Assembly (NCBI GenBank): GCA_031553855.1
Contig: JAVBKW010000023.1
Span: forward strand, 1 to 44,790
DNA length: 44,790 nt
From: RACS-047 sp031553855
GTDB taxonomy: Bacteria > Bacillota > Clostridia > Christensenellales > Pumilibacteraceae
Direction of reading: 5' to 3'
Both the position numbers and the translations under genes were made by a program. Of the stretch, positions 16,764-25,380 are shown piece by piece. Every line of letters begins with the position of its first letter. Within the stretch, counting starts at the first letter, position 1. The notes under the pieces were generated by a model. That model searched no databases, was not told the DNA's origin, and saw nothing but the letters and a program-made list of their open reading frames with translations.

Positions 16764-17744
16764 TTATCCTTTTATTTGTGACTGGCTGGAAAGCCTTGCC
16801 TCTATTTCGGAATGCTCGGGCATAGCTTCGATCGCGCCGTTTTTCGTAACTGTGACTGCCGCGCCGACGGATGCAAAACGCATAGCCGCGGCAATTTCGG
16901 CTTTATCAAAGGGTTCGGGCGCGGATAGGAATTTATATAGCATACAGCCGATAAAACAATCGCCCGCGCCCGTAGTGTCGATCGCTTTAACCTTAACCGC
17001 AGCGGTTTTAACGAAAGTAAGGTCACGCGTAAAAAATACAGAACCGTTCCCGCCCTTTGTTACAAGTATTCCTTTTGCGCGCGCCGACATAGAAAACAAG
17101 GCGGCAACCGCACGCGTTTCGTCAAGTATATCAGTTAAGAATACTAATTCATCTTCGCTTACTTTTATAAGATCCGCAAGGGGAAGAAACTCGTATACCG
17201 TCTTTTTTAAAACTTCCGGCGAATCATAAAGAGGCAGGCGGACGTTGACGTCGAAGGATATGAGCGCGCCGCTTTTAATACCGCGCTCAATAAAAGCACG
17301 GTGCGCGATTTTTGACGGAGAATCTACAAGCGCAACCGAACAAAAATGGATAATGTCCCCTTCTTTAAGCGGAATAGTTTTGACTTCTTCCTTATCTAGC
17401 ATCAAATCGGCGGTACGGTTGCGGTAAAATGAAAAGTCGCGGTCGCCGTCATTTTTGAGCGCGACAAACGCCAGCGCGGTTTGCTCTTTATCCGTACGGA
17501 AAATATAGTCGGGTTTAACACCTGCGCCGGTTATCGTTTCATATAAATAATTGCCGAACCCGTCGTTTGAAATTTTTCCCACAAAATAGCTGTCCGCTCC
17601 GAGCCTTGCGGCGCAAACGGCTACGTTTGCCGGTGCTCCTCCCGCCGCTTTTTTAAAGCTTTTCACTTCGTCTAAGCCGACGTTACTGCGGTCGGGAATA
17701 AAGTCGATCAGGCTCTCGCCAATAGAAAACAGCTTTCTTTTCAT
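16764..17744 (-). CDS. PfkB-family carbohydrate kinase (fructokinase-like)
   Basis: A 326-aa ribokinase-fold kinase: N-terminal FSIGESLIDFIPD, AAGGAPANVAVCAARLG substrate signature, and the C-terminal DTTGAGDCFIGCML motif with the catalytic Asp (about residue 258) and anion hole. The pattern GESLIDFIP plus GGAPANVA is typical of fructokinases, though other sugars are possible. GGGAGAG lies eight bases before ATG and a sigma-A promoter 30 bases further up. Operon with the glycosidase-like gene downstream. Confidence 0.88.
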   Translation of the reverse strand: MKRKLFSIGESLIDFIPDRSNVGLDEVKSFKKAAGGAPANVAVCAARLGADSYFVGKISNDGFGNYLYETITGAGVKPDYIFRTDKEQTALAFVALKNDGDRDFSFYRNRTADLMLDKEEVKTIPLKEGDIIHFCSVALVDSPSKIAHRAFIERGIKSGALISFDVNVRLPLYDSPEVLKKTVYEFLPLADLIKVSEDELVFLTDILDETRAVAALFSMSARAKGILVTKGGNGSVFFTRDLTFVKTAAVKVKAIDTTGAGDCFIGCMLYKFLSAPEPFDKAEIAAAMRFASVGAAVTVTKNGAIEAMPEHSEIEARLSSQSQIKG

Positions 17745-17772
17745 TTATTAAACTCTCCCGATTTATTTTCAT

Positions 17773-17802
17773 ACTATATCTAAAATAAAGCTTACTTGTC
17801 AA
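17773..17802 (-). promoter_or_regulatory. Sigma-A promoter of the pfkB-glycosidase operon
   Basis: TTGACA, 18 bases, TATAGT on the minus strand. Confidence 0.8.
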
Positions 17803-17808
17803 CGAATT

Positions 17809-17850
17809 AAAAGGCATTGAACCGAAAAAAATAACGGGTCAATACCTTTT
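17809..17850 (-). terminator. Terminator of the FIST-histidine kinase operon
   Basis: Arms AAAGGTATTGA / TCAATGCCTTT on the minus strand with an A/T-rich loop and a short U-run, about 50 bases after the kinase stop. Confidence 0.7.
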
Positions 17851-17898
17851 ACTTCAACAAAATACTTTGCTTATTTCTATTATTATAAGGCGCGGCAA

Positions 17899-19617
17899 TT
17901 ATTTTATATAGCACGACAATATTTTCATTACCTGATCTATATTGATCGGTTTGCCTAAATGGTCGTTCATACCGGCGCTGAGGCACTTTTCAATGTCCTC
18001 TTTGAAAACGTTTGCCGTCATGGCTATGATGGGGATCGTGGCTGCTTCGGGAATGCTGAGCGAACGGATCATTTTTGTAGCTTCAATGCCGTCTATTTCA
18101 GGCATCTGCATATCCATAAGGATGAGGTCGTAACGCTGAGGAGATGCGGCAAACATATTAAATGCTTCCCTGCCGCTTTTTGCCGTATCTATCGTAATAT
18201 TTGACGGCTCTAAAAAGGCGGCCGCGATCTCAAGATTTATATCGACGTCGTCCACTATCAGAATTGTGTTATTTGAAAAATCACGTTCTTCCGGCGTTTG
18301 AGCGTTATTCTCAAGCATACCCGGCTCTCTTGAAGAATCAGGCAAAGAAACAGTGACCTTGAAATAAAAGCATGAGCCCTTTCCCGGTTCCGACTCTATC
18401 GTTATGTCTCCCTTCATCATTTCAATGATACGTTTTGATATAACCAGCCCTAAACCGCTGCCGCCGTACTTGCGCGACGTTCCTGCCTCTGCCTGCTGAA
18501 AGATAGAGAACAACTTACTCTGTTGCTCTTTTGAAATGCCTATTCCGTCGTCTTTAACGAACATACTGATAACGCATTTGCCGGAGCTTTCGCTCTCAAG
18601 AGCGGCGTTAAATTCTATATTGCCGTTTTCAGGCGTAAACTTTGTAGCGTTCGACAAAAGATTTGTAATGACCTGCGCAATACGCTGATCGTCGCCGAAC
18701 AAAACCTCAGGAATAGCCGGATCGATATAAACCGAAAGATTTTGATGTTTATCCTGCATTTTAACCGAAACGACGCTTTTAACACGGTCGAACATTTGAG
18801 CAAAATTGAACGACACAGGCGAAAGCTCCATTTTGCCCGATTCGATTTTGGAAATATCCAGAATATCGTTTATGACGCCGAGCAGATGCGTTGAGGCGTT
18901 TTCTATTTTTTCAAAGGCATAATCCTTGCGTTCGGGGCCCAGCTCCCTCTTTCCGATCGCCGTCATACCGATAATAGCGTTCATAGGCGTGCGTATCTCG
19001 TGGCTCATGCTCGAAAGGAACACGCTCTTTGCCTTGCTTGCCTCAAGCGCCTGCTCGCGGGAGCGTTTAAGGTCCGTCACGTCGTGAAACATCAGCATAA
19101 GACCGTTGTTTTTCTGATTCTCATCGCTCATCGGAACAAGAAGCCCGACAAATTCCTCGGCAGAGGCTGAGGCGGAGCCGAAGTTAAACGATATATCAAA
19201 GGAAACCGGAGAGTTCGACCGGATGGCGTTTTCGCTTTCCGTTTTAAGTTTTTTTAAAGTCCCGGCATCTAAAAAAGGCGAAAGGACTTCCGCGGCAGTA
19301 TGCCCTAAAACATAGTTCGTATTTTCAAATTTGGCTTTTTTAAGGAAGTATTCCGTGCAAAACTCCACCCTCTCCGTCTGGCTTAAAAAGAGAATTATAC
19401 TCGGAGAATTGGCAAGCAAAAGCGCCAGATACCTTTCGCGCTCACGCTGAATAAAGGTACTGGCTTTTTGCTGATTGAGTACGGTTGTGTAGGCCGTCTT
19501 TTCTTGCACGATAGCATTTTTTAAATGAGAAATTTCGCGGTTAAGCTTGCGTATCTCGCGTTCATACTGTGTCAGCTTCTCTTGCAAATCTAGCATTTCT
19601 TTCGGAGTTTCTACCAA
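17899..19617 (-). CDS. Soluble hybrid histidine kinase (PAS-HisKA-HATPase-REC)
   Basis: A 572-aa kinase. Residues 1-60 are coiled coil (YEREIRKLNREISHLKNA), ~65-185 a PAS-like domain, ~195-265 HisKA with the phospho-accepting His206 (SSMSHEIRTPMN), and ~305-425 HATPase_c (N box NLLSNATKFTPENG, DDGIGIS, GGSGLGLVISKRI). Residues ~452-572 form a receiver with acid pocket D456/D457 (ILIVDDVDIN), phosphoacceptor D502 (LILMDMQMPEIDG) and Lys556 (LGKPI). No membrane segment is present, so it senses in the cytoplasm, probably through the FIST protein encoded 33 bases upstream. The start is TTG, set by GGAGG nine bases before. No output DNA-binding domain and no separate response regulator is nearby. 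Confidence 0.92.
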   Translation of the reverse strand: MVETPKEMLDLQEKLTQYEREIRKLNREISHLKNAIVQEKTAYTTVLNQQKASTFIQRERERYLALLLANSPSIILFLSQTERVEFCTEYFLKKAKFENTNYVLGHTAAEVLSPFLDAGTLKKLKTESENAIRSNSPVSFDISFNFGSASASAEEFVGLLVPMSDENQKNNGLMLMFHDVTDLKRSREQALEASKAKSVFLSSMSHEIRTPMNAIIGMTAIGKRELGPERKDYAFEKIENASTHLLGVINDILDISKIESGKMELSPVSFNFAQMFDRVKSVVSVKMQDKHQNLSVYIDPAIPEVLFGDDQRIAQVITNLLSNATKFTPENGNIEFNAALESESSGKCVISMFVKDDGIGISKEQQSKLFSIFQQAEAGTSRKYGGSGLGLVISKRIIEMMKGDITIESEPGKGSCFYFKVTVSLPDSSREPGMLENNAQTPEERDFSNNTILIVDDVDINLEIAAAFLEPSNITIDTAKSGREAFNMFAASPQRYDLILMDMQMPEIDGIEATKMIRSLSIPEAATIPIIAMTANVFKEDIEKCLSAGMNDHLGKPINIDQVMKILSCYIK

Positions 19618-19650
19618 ATATCTCTACCTCCGGCCTTTAAATCGACCGTT

Positions 19651-20805
19651 TTACAGTATGCAGGCGCAAAATGTATAGTTATGAAAACGGTTATGCAGCT
19701 TTCCGTCCGCGCCGCGCATCGGGCAAATTTCGCCTCCGGAATAACCCATCATAAACGGCTTGCCGCTGCCGGTCAATTTTTCCTTTATAAGCCGCAGCTC
19801 GCGCTCCTGATCGGGCGAAAGCATGATGTAGCGCGTTACGCACGGCAAAAGGAGCGTAGCCTGACGGTCTTTAAGGTCTGTGATATGTTTAAGTCCGGCC
19901 TCTGCCGACTCAAATATACCGTCGGCGTCGATACTGCCTACGGCAAAAGAAGTACCGACCGGCATCTCGCCGCCCGTAAGGACGGAGCCGTCCTCGAACA
20001 ACGTATAAAACCCCAGCGCGACCGGCTCCTTAGAATCGCCATAGTAAACCATAAGCGGAGTCGTTGTGATGTTTTCCTTTGTGATGATAAGGCCGACCTT
20101 TGCTAAGTATTCGAGTATCGGCATACCGTTCACTTCATACAAAACTGCGCCCTCGCTCTTTGTGATGACCGCCCTGTTGTTGGCGATTTTGCGTTCAGGA
20201 ATCGATGAAACAATGAATTCCGGCTTCACAGGCCCGTTTAAAAACATCATCGCAACTCCCGAGGAAAGGTTTTTTCCGTTGCAGATAGTCTGGACTGTTT
20301 CATAGTTGAAATCGATGTTATTCGTGATAGACCCCCACATCGGAATACCTTTGCAAGATTTGTCCATCGCAGCCACAACTTCGTAACCCGATACGTCGCG
20401 AAGATACGGCATAAACGAAAAGATGAGTGCGGGGTCCTCCGAAACCTTGCCGCGCATAGTATTATATAAAGCGTCGATTTCGGCTTTATAGTTTTTATTA
20501 TTTATGCCGCCTGTCATCCCTACTTCAAACGTGACCTCGTCGCTTGTAAGGACCGTGATCGTGAGATCGTAAAGGCCGTAGCCGTGTTCATCCTCGCCCG
20601 CCATAGAGGTCATACCTATAATATTGAAGGGAAGCTCCTTGCAAAGAGCCTCGACTACTCCGCTGTCGACAAAATCGATATGGGTAAAAATTAGTCCGCC
20701 CGAATTTTTTTTCAAAGCTGAAAAATCGATCTGGCTCTTGATTTCCTTTATAGCCTCGTCGATTTCGTCTATTTCCGACGTGCGCGCTGTAAACATTTTT
20801 ATCAT
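19651..20805 (-). CDS. FIST-domain sensory protein
   Basis: A 384-aa protein with FIST N (residues ~25-210: GGLIFTHIDFVDSGVVEAL, IIGMTSMAGEDEHG, GIPMWGSITN) and FIST C (~215-384: YEVNGMPILEYLAKVGL, ending GKPFMMGYSGGEICPM ... HNYTFCACIL). FIST domains are predicted ligand sensors, probably for small molecules such as amino acids, and often sit beside signalling proteins. It has no membrane segment and is transcribed with the soluble hybrid kinase, so the pair probably makes one intracellular sensory complex. A clear promoter precedes it. Confidence 0.9.
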   Translation of the reverse strand: MIKMFTARTSEIDEIDEAIKEIKSQIDFSALKKNSGGLIFTHIDFVDSGVVEALCKELPFNIIGMTSMAGEDEHGYGLYDLTITVLTSDEVTFEVGMTGGINNKNYKAEIDALYNTMRGKVSEDPALIFSFMPYLRDVSGYEVVAAMDKSCKGIPMWGSITNNIDFNYETVQTICNGKNLSSGVAMMFLNGPVKPEFIVSSIPERKIANNRAVITKSEGAVLYEVNGMPILEYLAKVGLIITKENITTTPLMVYYGDSKEPVALGFYTLFEDGSVLTGGEMPVGTSFAVGSIDADGIFESAEAGLKHITDLKDRQATLLLPCVTRYIMLSPDQERELRLIKEKLTGSGKPFMMGYSGGEICPMRGADGKLHNRFHNYTFCACIL

Positions 20806-20852
20806 TATTTATAAGAACTCCTTGAATATAATAATAGAATATCTTTAATTAT

Positions 20853-20881
20853 ATTTTAAGCTTTATTTTCATTTTTGTCAA
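20853..20881 (-). promoter_or_regulatory. Sigma-A promoter of the FIST-kinase operon
   Basis: TTGACA, 17 bases, TAAAAT on the minus strand. Confidence 0.75.
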
Positions 20882-20940
20882 TGAAAAGCAGCGGTAATAC
20901 CGGACGCTTTCGTTTATCCGGGCACAGGTTATGAGTGCGC

Positions 20941-22215
20941 TTAAGCTATGTTCCATTTCATTGCGTATTTATCGATTTTAGATTTCAGCTGCATGATCCT
21001 TTGGGAAAAGGCCATCAGCTGCGCGCTGTCGGGGATTTCGACTCCGTGTACGAGATAGTTGCGGACTCTTCTTAAAAAATCAAATTCATTCAGATCTTTA
21101 TCGCCTAAAATCAGGTTTTGACGCATTAATTGCAACGGGTCTTTGCGGAACGTATTTATTCCTTTTTGCTTGAATATCCTTCCAATAAGGGTTTCGAGCG
21201 ATATCCAGCATTTTAAAAATTCACCTATGGAACGGTTATCCGCAATATCGAGCTTCGATTTATGCGTTTTCGATTCGAGAATATATCTGTTTCTTTTTAT
21301 ATTGCCGTAGGAATTGAGGTCTAGCAGTTGGTCGGCTATGGGTGAGGGATCGTCTATGCTGATTTTTTTGATGTCGTTCTCGATTTTGACCGGCGAGAGC
21401 CTGTCTATGCTTTTTAGCAGGCTGAACAGCGTTTCAACGTCCCCAATAAGGATATCGGACCCGAATTTTTCAAATAAAAATGCGGCCAGCTCATAATGGT
21501 TTACAAACGGCTTGTTTTCCTTGATTATCCTTTGCTCGGACTGTCTTTGCAACCTTTGCAGCGCAATTTCAGCGGCAATAACCAAACCGTTGATTTCGTC
21601 AAGCGACTCCAGCTCATCGCGCGACGCGCTGCCTTTTTTTTGCTTGCGCGATAAATCGTATTCGACCTCCGCCCACGCGTGCATCAAAAGCGACGCGACC
21701 TGTATTTCGATCATTGCCGTCCCGCCCGCGATTTCGGTATAGTGCGGCGGTTTTTTTATAAAGACCCTGTAATGTATTGCGCTATAACCGGAAAAGCGTC
21801 TTTTATATAACTCGCTTTCGCTTTGCTCTGTGGGAAAATGTTTTATATTATCTATGGCAAAAAACTTTCTGATAATAGTATCGGCAATCTTTTGATCGCC
21901 CGGAAAATATAGCGCGATCCTAAGCCCGACTAAATCGACTATATCATTTTTAATATCCTCTGCCGTTTTGTAATTTTTATCCCTGCTGCGTATCTCAAGC
22001 TTCTCTTTTAAACTCTTTTCGTCCTTAGCGCGCGACGTTACCGCAGCTAAAACGCCCGAATCCTTTAAGGCGGAGCTTAAAACGTCGGCGGCATCCTTTT
22101 GAAGCTTTTCGTACTTTTGCTTATTTTGATGATATTGCTCAACAAACTCGTCTATAATTGCACTGCACTCCGGCGCCTGCATTTCACCCGTAATGTCATA
22201 CAAATCCTTTTTCAA
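20941..22215 (-). CDS. RelA/SpoT-domain protein with HEPN-like C-terminus
   Basis: A 424-aa protein. Residues ~60-200 are a RelA/SpoT nucleotidyltransferase domain: RAKDEKSLKEKL, DIVDLVGLRIALYF, the G-loop-like FSGYSAIHYRV, and the catalytic Glu170 in IEIQVASLLMHAWAEVEYDL, where the usual EIQVRT reads EIQVAS. There is no HD hydrolase, TGS or ACT domain. Residues ~205-320 are helical. Residues ~330-410 (FLKCWISLETLIGRIF ... FLRRVRNYLVHGVEIPD) have the layout and R-x4-H motif (R385, H390) of HEPN ribonuclease-type domains. Start is TTG with GAGGGGG upstream and its own promoter; monocistronic. It could be an alarmone synthetase, a toxin-like synthetase, or a two-domain defence protein. The first domain is firm, the second is inference. 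Confidence 0.8.
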   Translation of the reverse strand: MKKDLYDITGEMQAPECSAIIDEFVEQYHQNKQKYEKLQKDAADVLSSALKDSGVLAAVTSRAKDEKSLKEKLEIRSRDKNYKTAEDIKNDIVDLVGLRIALYFPGDQKIADTIIRKFFAIDNIKHFPTEQSESELYKRRFSGYSAIHYRVFIKKPPHYTEIAGGTAMIEIQVASLLMHAWAEVEYDLSRKQKKGSASRDELESLDEINGLVIAAEIALQRLQRQSEQRIIKENKPFVNHYELAAFLFEKFGSDILIGDVETLFSLLKSIDRLSPVKIENDIKKISIDDPSPIADQLLDLNSYGNIKRNRYILESKTHKSKLDIADNRSIGEFLKCWISLETLIGRIFKQKGINTFRKDPLQLMRQNLILGDKDLNEFDFLRRVRNYLVHGVEIPDSAQLMAFSQRIMQLKSKIDKYAMKWNIA

Positions 22216-22243
22216 TACTTTAAAGCCCCCTCTTTACTATTTA

Positions 22244-22272
22244 AGTATAACCTTAAAAACGCGATTTGTCTA
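22244..22272 (-). promoter_or_regulatory. Sigma-A promoter of the RelA/SpoT-HEPN gene
   Basis: TAGACA, 17 bases, TATACT on the minus strand, 29 bases before the TTG start. Confidence 0.7.
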
Positions 22273-22369
22273 TGCGCTTATAAAAATAGTTTAAATAAAT
22301 ATCAGTCATCCGAAAAAACGGATGAAAAAAAATGAGCACAATTCCGGGATAATATTACACATTTTTCAA

Positions 22370-22398
22370 TTGATTATTCACGTAAAATGTAATATACT
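22370..22398 (+). promoter_or_regulatory. Sigma-A promoter of galE
   Basis: TTGATT, 17 bases, TATACT on the plus strand, 36 bases before the galE ATG. Confidence 0.75.
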
Positions 22399-22434
22399 AA
22401 TAGTGAAAATAACACATAAGGAGTGTGGAGTTAA

Positions 22435-23451
22435 ATGTCAAAAAGCGTTCTTGTTACGGGCGGGGCCGGATATATCGGCACGCATACAGTCGTTGAAATG
22501 TTAAACCGCGGGCTAGAGCCTGTAATAGTTGACAATCTTGTAAACTCAAAGACTGAAGCGGTCAGGCGCGTAGAGAAGATCACGGGAAAAAAGGCCGTGT
22601 TTTATAAGGCGGACATACGCGATACGGCTGCCTTAGAGAAAATTTTTAAAGCTCACGACATAAGCGCAGTCATACACTTTGCGGGCTTGAAAGCCGTGGG
22701 CGAAAGCGTTGCAAAGCCGCTTGAATACTACGACAACAACATCGGCGGGACCCTTGCGCTGCTTGAAGTCATGCGCCGGTTCAATGTGAAAAAAATAATT
22801 TTCTCCTCAAGCGCGACGGTATACGGCGACCCTGAAAGGCTGCCTATAGACGAGGATTGCTCGCTCTCGACGACTAACCCCTACGGCTCGACGAAACTCT
22901 TTATCGAATATATTTTAAAGGATCTCTACACCTCCGACAATACGTGGAACATCACGCTTTTGCGCTACTTCAATCCCGTCGGCGCGCACGATTCCGGCCT
23001 TATCGGAGAGGACCCTAAAGGTATTCCCAACAACCTTACGCCGTTTATCGCAAAAGTCGCCGGCGGAGCCCTGCCCTGCATAAACGTTTTCGGCAACGAC
23101 TACAACACCTCCGACGGAACGGGCGTGCGAGATTATATACACGTTGTAGACCTTGCCATAGGCCATATCAAAGCGCTTGAAAAAATGAACGGAGCCGGGG
23201 TTCATATCTTCAATCTGGGAACTGGCAAAGGCACGTCGGTGCTTGAAATGATCGCCGCTTTTGAAAAAGCCTGCGGCAAAAAGCTTCCCTACAAAATCTG
23301 CCCCCGCCGCCCCGGAGATATCGCCGCGTGCTATGCAAAGTCCGAAAAAGCCGAAAAGGAGCTGGACTTTATAGCGGAAAAAAGCGTCGATGAAATGTGC
23401 GCCTCGCTATGGAAATGGCAGACCCTTAACCCTGACGGATATAAGGAATAA
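22435..23451 (+). CDS. galE: UDP-glucose 4-epimerase
   Basis: A 338-aa short-chain dehydrogenase-type epimerase of normal length: NAD-binding VTGGAGYIGTHT at the N-terminus, HFAGLKAVGES, catalytic SSSATVYGD and NPYGSTK (Tyr-x3-Lys), and the closing PGDIAACYAKSEKAEKEL region. It interconverts UDP-glucose and UDP-galactose in the cytosol for galactose use and surface polysaccharide. GGAG is four bases before ATG. Own promoter and own terminator make it monocistronic. Diverges from the RelA/SpoT-domain gene. Confidence 0.97.
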   Translation: MSKSVLVTGGAGYIGTHTVVEMLNRGLEPVIVDNLVNSKTEAVRRVEKITGKKAVFYKADIRDTAALEKIFKAHDISAVIHFAGLKAVGESVAKPLEYYDNNIGGTLALLEVMRRFNVKKIIFSSSATVYGDPERLPIDEDCSLSTTNPYGSTKLFIEYILKDLYTSDNTWNITLLRYFNPVGAHDSGLIGEDPKGIPNNLTPFIAKVAGGALPCINVFGNDYNTSDGTGVRDYIHVVDLAIGHIKALEKMNGAGVHIFNLGTGKGTSVLEMIAAFEKACGKKLPYKICPRRPGDIAACYAKSEKAEKELDFIAEKSVDEMCASLWKWQTLNPDGYKE

Positions 23452-23473
23452 GCTTTAAATTAGCGATGAATAG

Positions 23474-23507
23474 ATACGGATGTGTTTAGCCACGTCCGTA
23501 TTTTTTT
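23474..23507 (+). terminator. Terminator of galE
   Basis: 11-bp stem (ATACGGATGTG / CACGTCCGTAT, one G-U), 6-base loop, seven U, about 22 bases after the stop. Confidence 0.9.
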
Positions 23508-23597
23508 AACTAAGTTGAATTTTTGTTTTTATTTGATTTGACTGCCCTGAATTTATATGCTATATTTTTTAACAGCAGGGTTTCTATCAGGAGTTTT

Positions 23598-24566
23598 ATG
23601 ATAAATTTTTTGTTAGCTTTTTATGCTTTTTTTGCCTTCGCAGTAAATTTTTCGGTAGTAAAATTCTATCAGAAATATTTTGCCGACGGACTCAAATCCA
23701 CGCTTTTATATCCCGTCATATACTCCGTGGCAATGACCCTCTTTCCGCTTGTTTTAAACGGATTCAAGCTCCAGGCGAATTTATTTGCCGTTCTGATGGC
23801 CCTGCTTCTTGCATTTATTCTCATCATGCAGAATATCATTACGATTTTCGCCTATAAGAACGGAAAAGTTTCTATATCGACAATGTTTTTGATGCTCGGC
23901 GGTATGCTGCTGCCCTATATTTACGGCATAATTTTTTCAAGCGAAAAACCCTCTGTTTTTGCGATTATAGGTATGGTTGTGCTGACGGTTTCGCTGTTTA
24001 TACCTTTAATAGAAAAAAAACAATCGGAAAAAGTAAAGCCGCTCTTTATTTTTCTATGCCTGATTATTTTTCTTTTAAACGGCTCAAACGGTGTCGTTTG
24101 CGTTATCCATCAAAAAAGCGCGTCGGCGATAGATACGAACAGTTTTTTGGCTTGGTGCGGAATTTTTCAGTTCGCTTTGAGCCTGCCTGTTTATCTTGTT
24201 TATTCTTTAATTTCAAAAGCGAAAATCAAAAACGCCGCCCCCGCCGCGGCAAGCGAGCCTGTCCTTGCGTCTTTGCCGGAAAAAACGGGTTTGGAAAAAA
24301 GACTGGCAAGCATCAGGCCCATTTACAAAACTCTTATAAGCATTGCGTGCGTTTTGACGGCCGTATTGATTTCCTGCAGCGGCAGCCTTTCTCAGCTGAT
24401 TGCGGCAAAAACTATGGATTCAACCGTTCTTTTCCCTATCATAACTGGCGGAATGATAGTACTTATGAGCATTTCAGGCTCGGTTTTGTTTAAAGAAAAA
24501 ATGACGCTCAGTATTCTGATAGGCATAATTTTATCGGCAATCGGTACTGTTTTGTTTATATTTTAA
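23598..24566 (+). CDS. DMT/EamA-like membrane permease
   Basis: A 322-aa membrane protein with about ten hydrophobic segments, for example INFLLAFYAFFAFAVNF, VIYSVAMTLFPLVL, FAVLMALLLAFILIM, and the closing LSILIGIILSAIGTVLFIF. The 5+5 layout, with the phrase ISGSVLFKEKMTLSILIGI near the end, fits the drug/metabolite (EamA) superfamily. A charged cytoplasmic loop (residues ~205-250, AAPAAASEPVLASLPEK) separates the halves. The start chosen has AGGAG four bases before and opens the first membrane segment; an upstream ATG at 23523 has no ribosome site. Substrate unknown. Confidence 0.75.
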   Translation: MINFLLAFYAFFAFAVNFSVVKFYQKYFADGLKSTLLYPVIYSVAMTLFPLVLNGFKLQANLFAVLMALLLAFILIMQNIITIFAYKNGKVSISTMFLMLGGMLLPYIYGIIFSSEKPSVFAIIGMVVLTVSLFIPLIEKKQSEKVKPLFIFLCLIIFLLNGSNGVVCVIHQKSASAIDTNSFLAWCGIFQFALSLPVYLVYSLISKAKIKNAAPAAASEPVLASLPEKTGLEKRLASIRPIYKTLISIACVLTAVLISCSGSLSQLIAAKTMDSTVLFPIITGGMIVLMSISGSVLFKEKMTLSILIGIILSAIGTVLFIF

Positions 24567-24582
24567 TAAGAGGTGAGAAAAA

Positions 24583-25107
24583 ATGAATAAAATTTTGATA
24601 GTCGTAGATATGCAGAACGATTTTATTACCGGCTCTTTAGGCTCGGTTCAGGCTGAAAAAATTGTTCCTTACGTTAAGAAAAAAATCGAAGAATACCGCG
24701 CTTTGGGCAGCAAAATAATTTTCACGCGCGACACGCACTCTGACAATTATTTAAGCACGCAGGAAGGCAGGCTTCTTCCGGTCAGGCATTGCATAAAGGG
24801 CACTTACGGTTACGAAATAACAAAAGAACTGGACTTTAAAGACAGCGAAGTGTACGACAAAAATTCTTTTGGCGACATAGCTTTTGCAGAAAAAGTCGCC
24901 GCCCTTGCCGTTGATACGGAGGAAATCGAGTTGTGCGGGCTGTGCTCTGATATCTGCGTCGTATCTAACGCGCTGATTTTAAAAGCCGCCCTGCCGGAAA
25001 TCAAAATAACGGTGGACGCAAAAGCTTGCGCCGGAGTCAGCGAAGAAAGCCACCAAGCCGCGCTTTTAACGATGAAAATGTGTCAGGTCAATATTGTAAA
25101 CGGCTAA
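24583..25107 (+). CDS. Nicotinamidase-like cysteine hydrolase
   Basis: A 174-aa isochorismatase-fold hydrolase. Catalytic triad candidates are Asp9 (VVDMQNDF), Lys93 (YDKNSFGD) and Cys125 (GLCSDICVVSNAL). The metal-site residues of nicotinamidases are present as Asp50 and His52 (TRDTHSDNYL) and His69 (LPVRHCIKGT), matching the 'WPxHCVxGT' motif. The likely reaction is nicotinamide to nicotinate in NAD salvage, but other small amides are possible. AGAGGTG is seven bases before ATG. It begins 16 bases after the permease gene and is probably co-transcribed with it. Confidence 0.82.
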   Translation: MNKILIVVDMQNDFITGSLGSVQAEKIVPYVKKKIEEYRALGSKIIFTRDTHSDNYLSTQEGRLLPVRHCIKGTYGYEITKELDFKDSEVYDKNSFGDIAFAEKVAALAVDTEEIELCGLCSDICVVSNALILKAALPEIKITVDAKACAGVSEESHQAALLTMKMCQVNIVNG

Positions 25108-25279
25108 AAAAAGATTTTAAAAATTTTTTTAAAATATGAATAAAATATCCGCCTCCGTCACAATCTATCATTACAAGGCAATCAACTGACTTACAAAGAA
25201 GCTTATTAAACACGTTCAACTCTCTCAGAATTTGTTGAAATAAGAATAAACGTATCTCTAGCGCCTTGTTAATATAAGG

Positions 25280-25318
25280 TTCCGCCCTATGAGGTTTCTC
25301 AAAGGGCGGAATTTTTTT
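25280..25318 (+). terminator. Strong terminator downstream of the hydrolase
   Basis: 9-bp stem TTCCGCCCT / AGGGCGGAA with a 14-base loop and seven U, 172 bases after the hydrolase stop. The stretch before it holds no gene that can be supported. Confidence 0.85.
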
Positions 25319-25380
25319 GCTTTTCAAAAATTTTTTGTTCAAACCCGTACTCATTAACAGAGCAAGCCTACGACGCAGGT

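Noticed and set aside
22308..22325. Small hairpin CATCCG/CGGATG between relA-like gene and galE
   Set aside because: Only six base pairs and no U-run in a useful direction.
25088..25354. 88-residue leftward frame after the nicotinamidase-like gene
   Set aside because: Overlaps that gene's end, runs through the clear rightward terminator at 25280-25318, and has no ribosome site or family motif.
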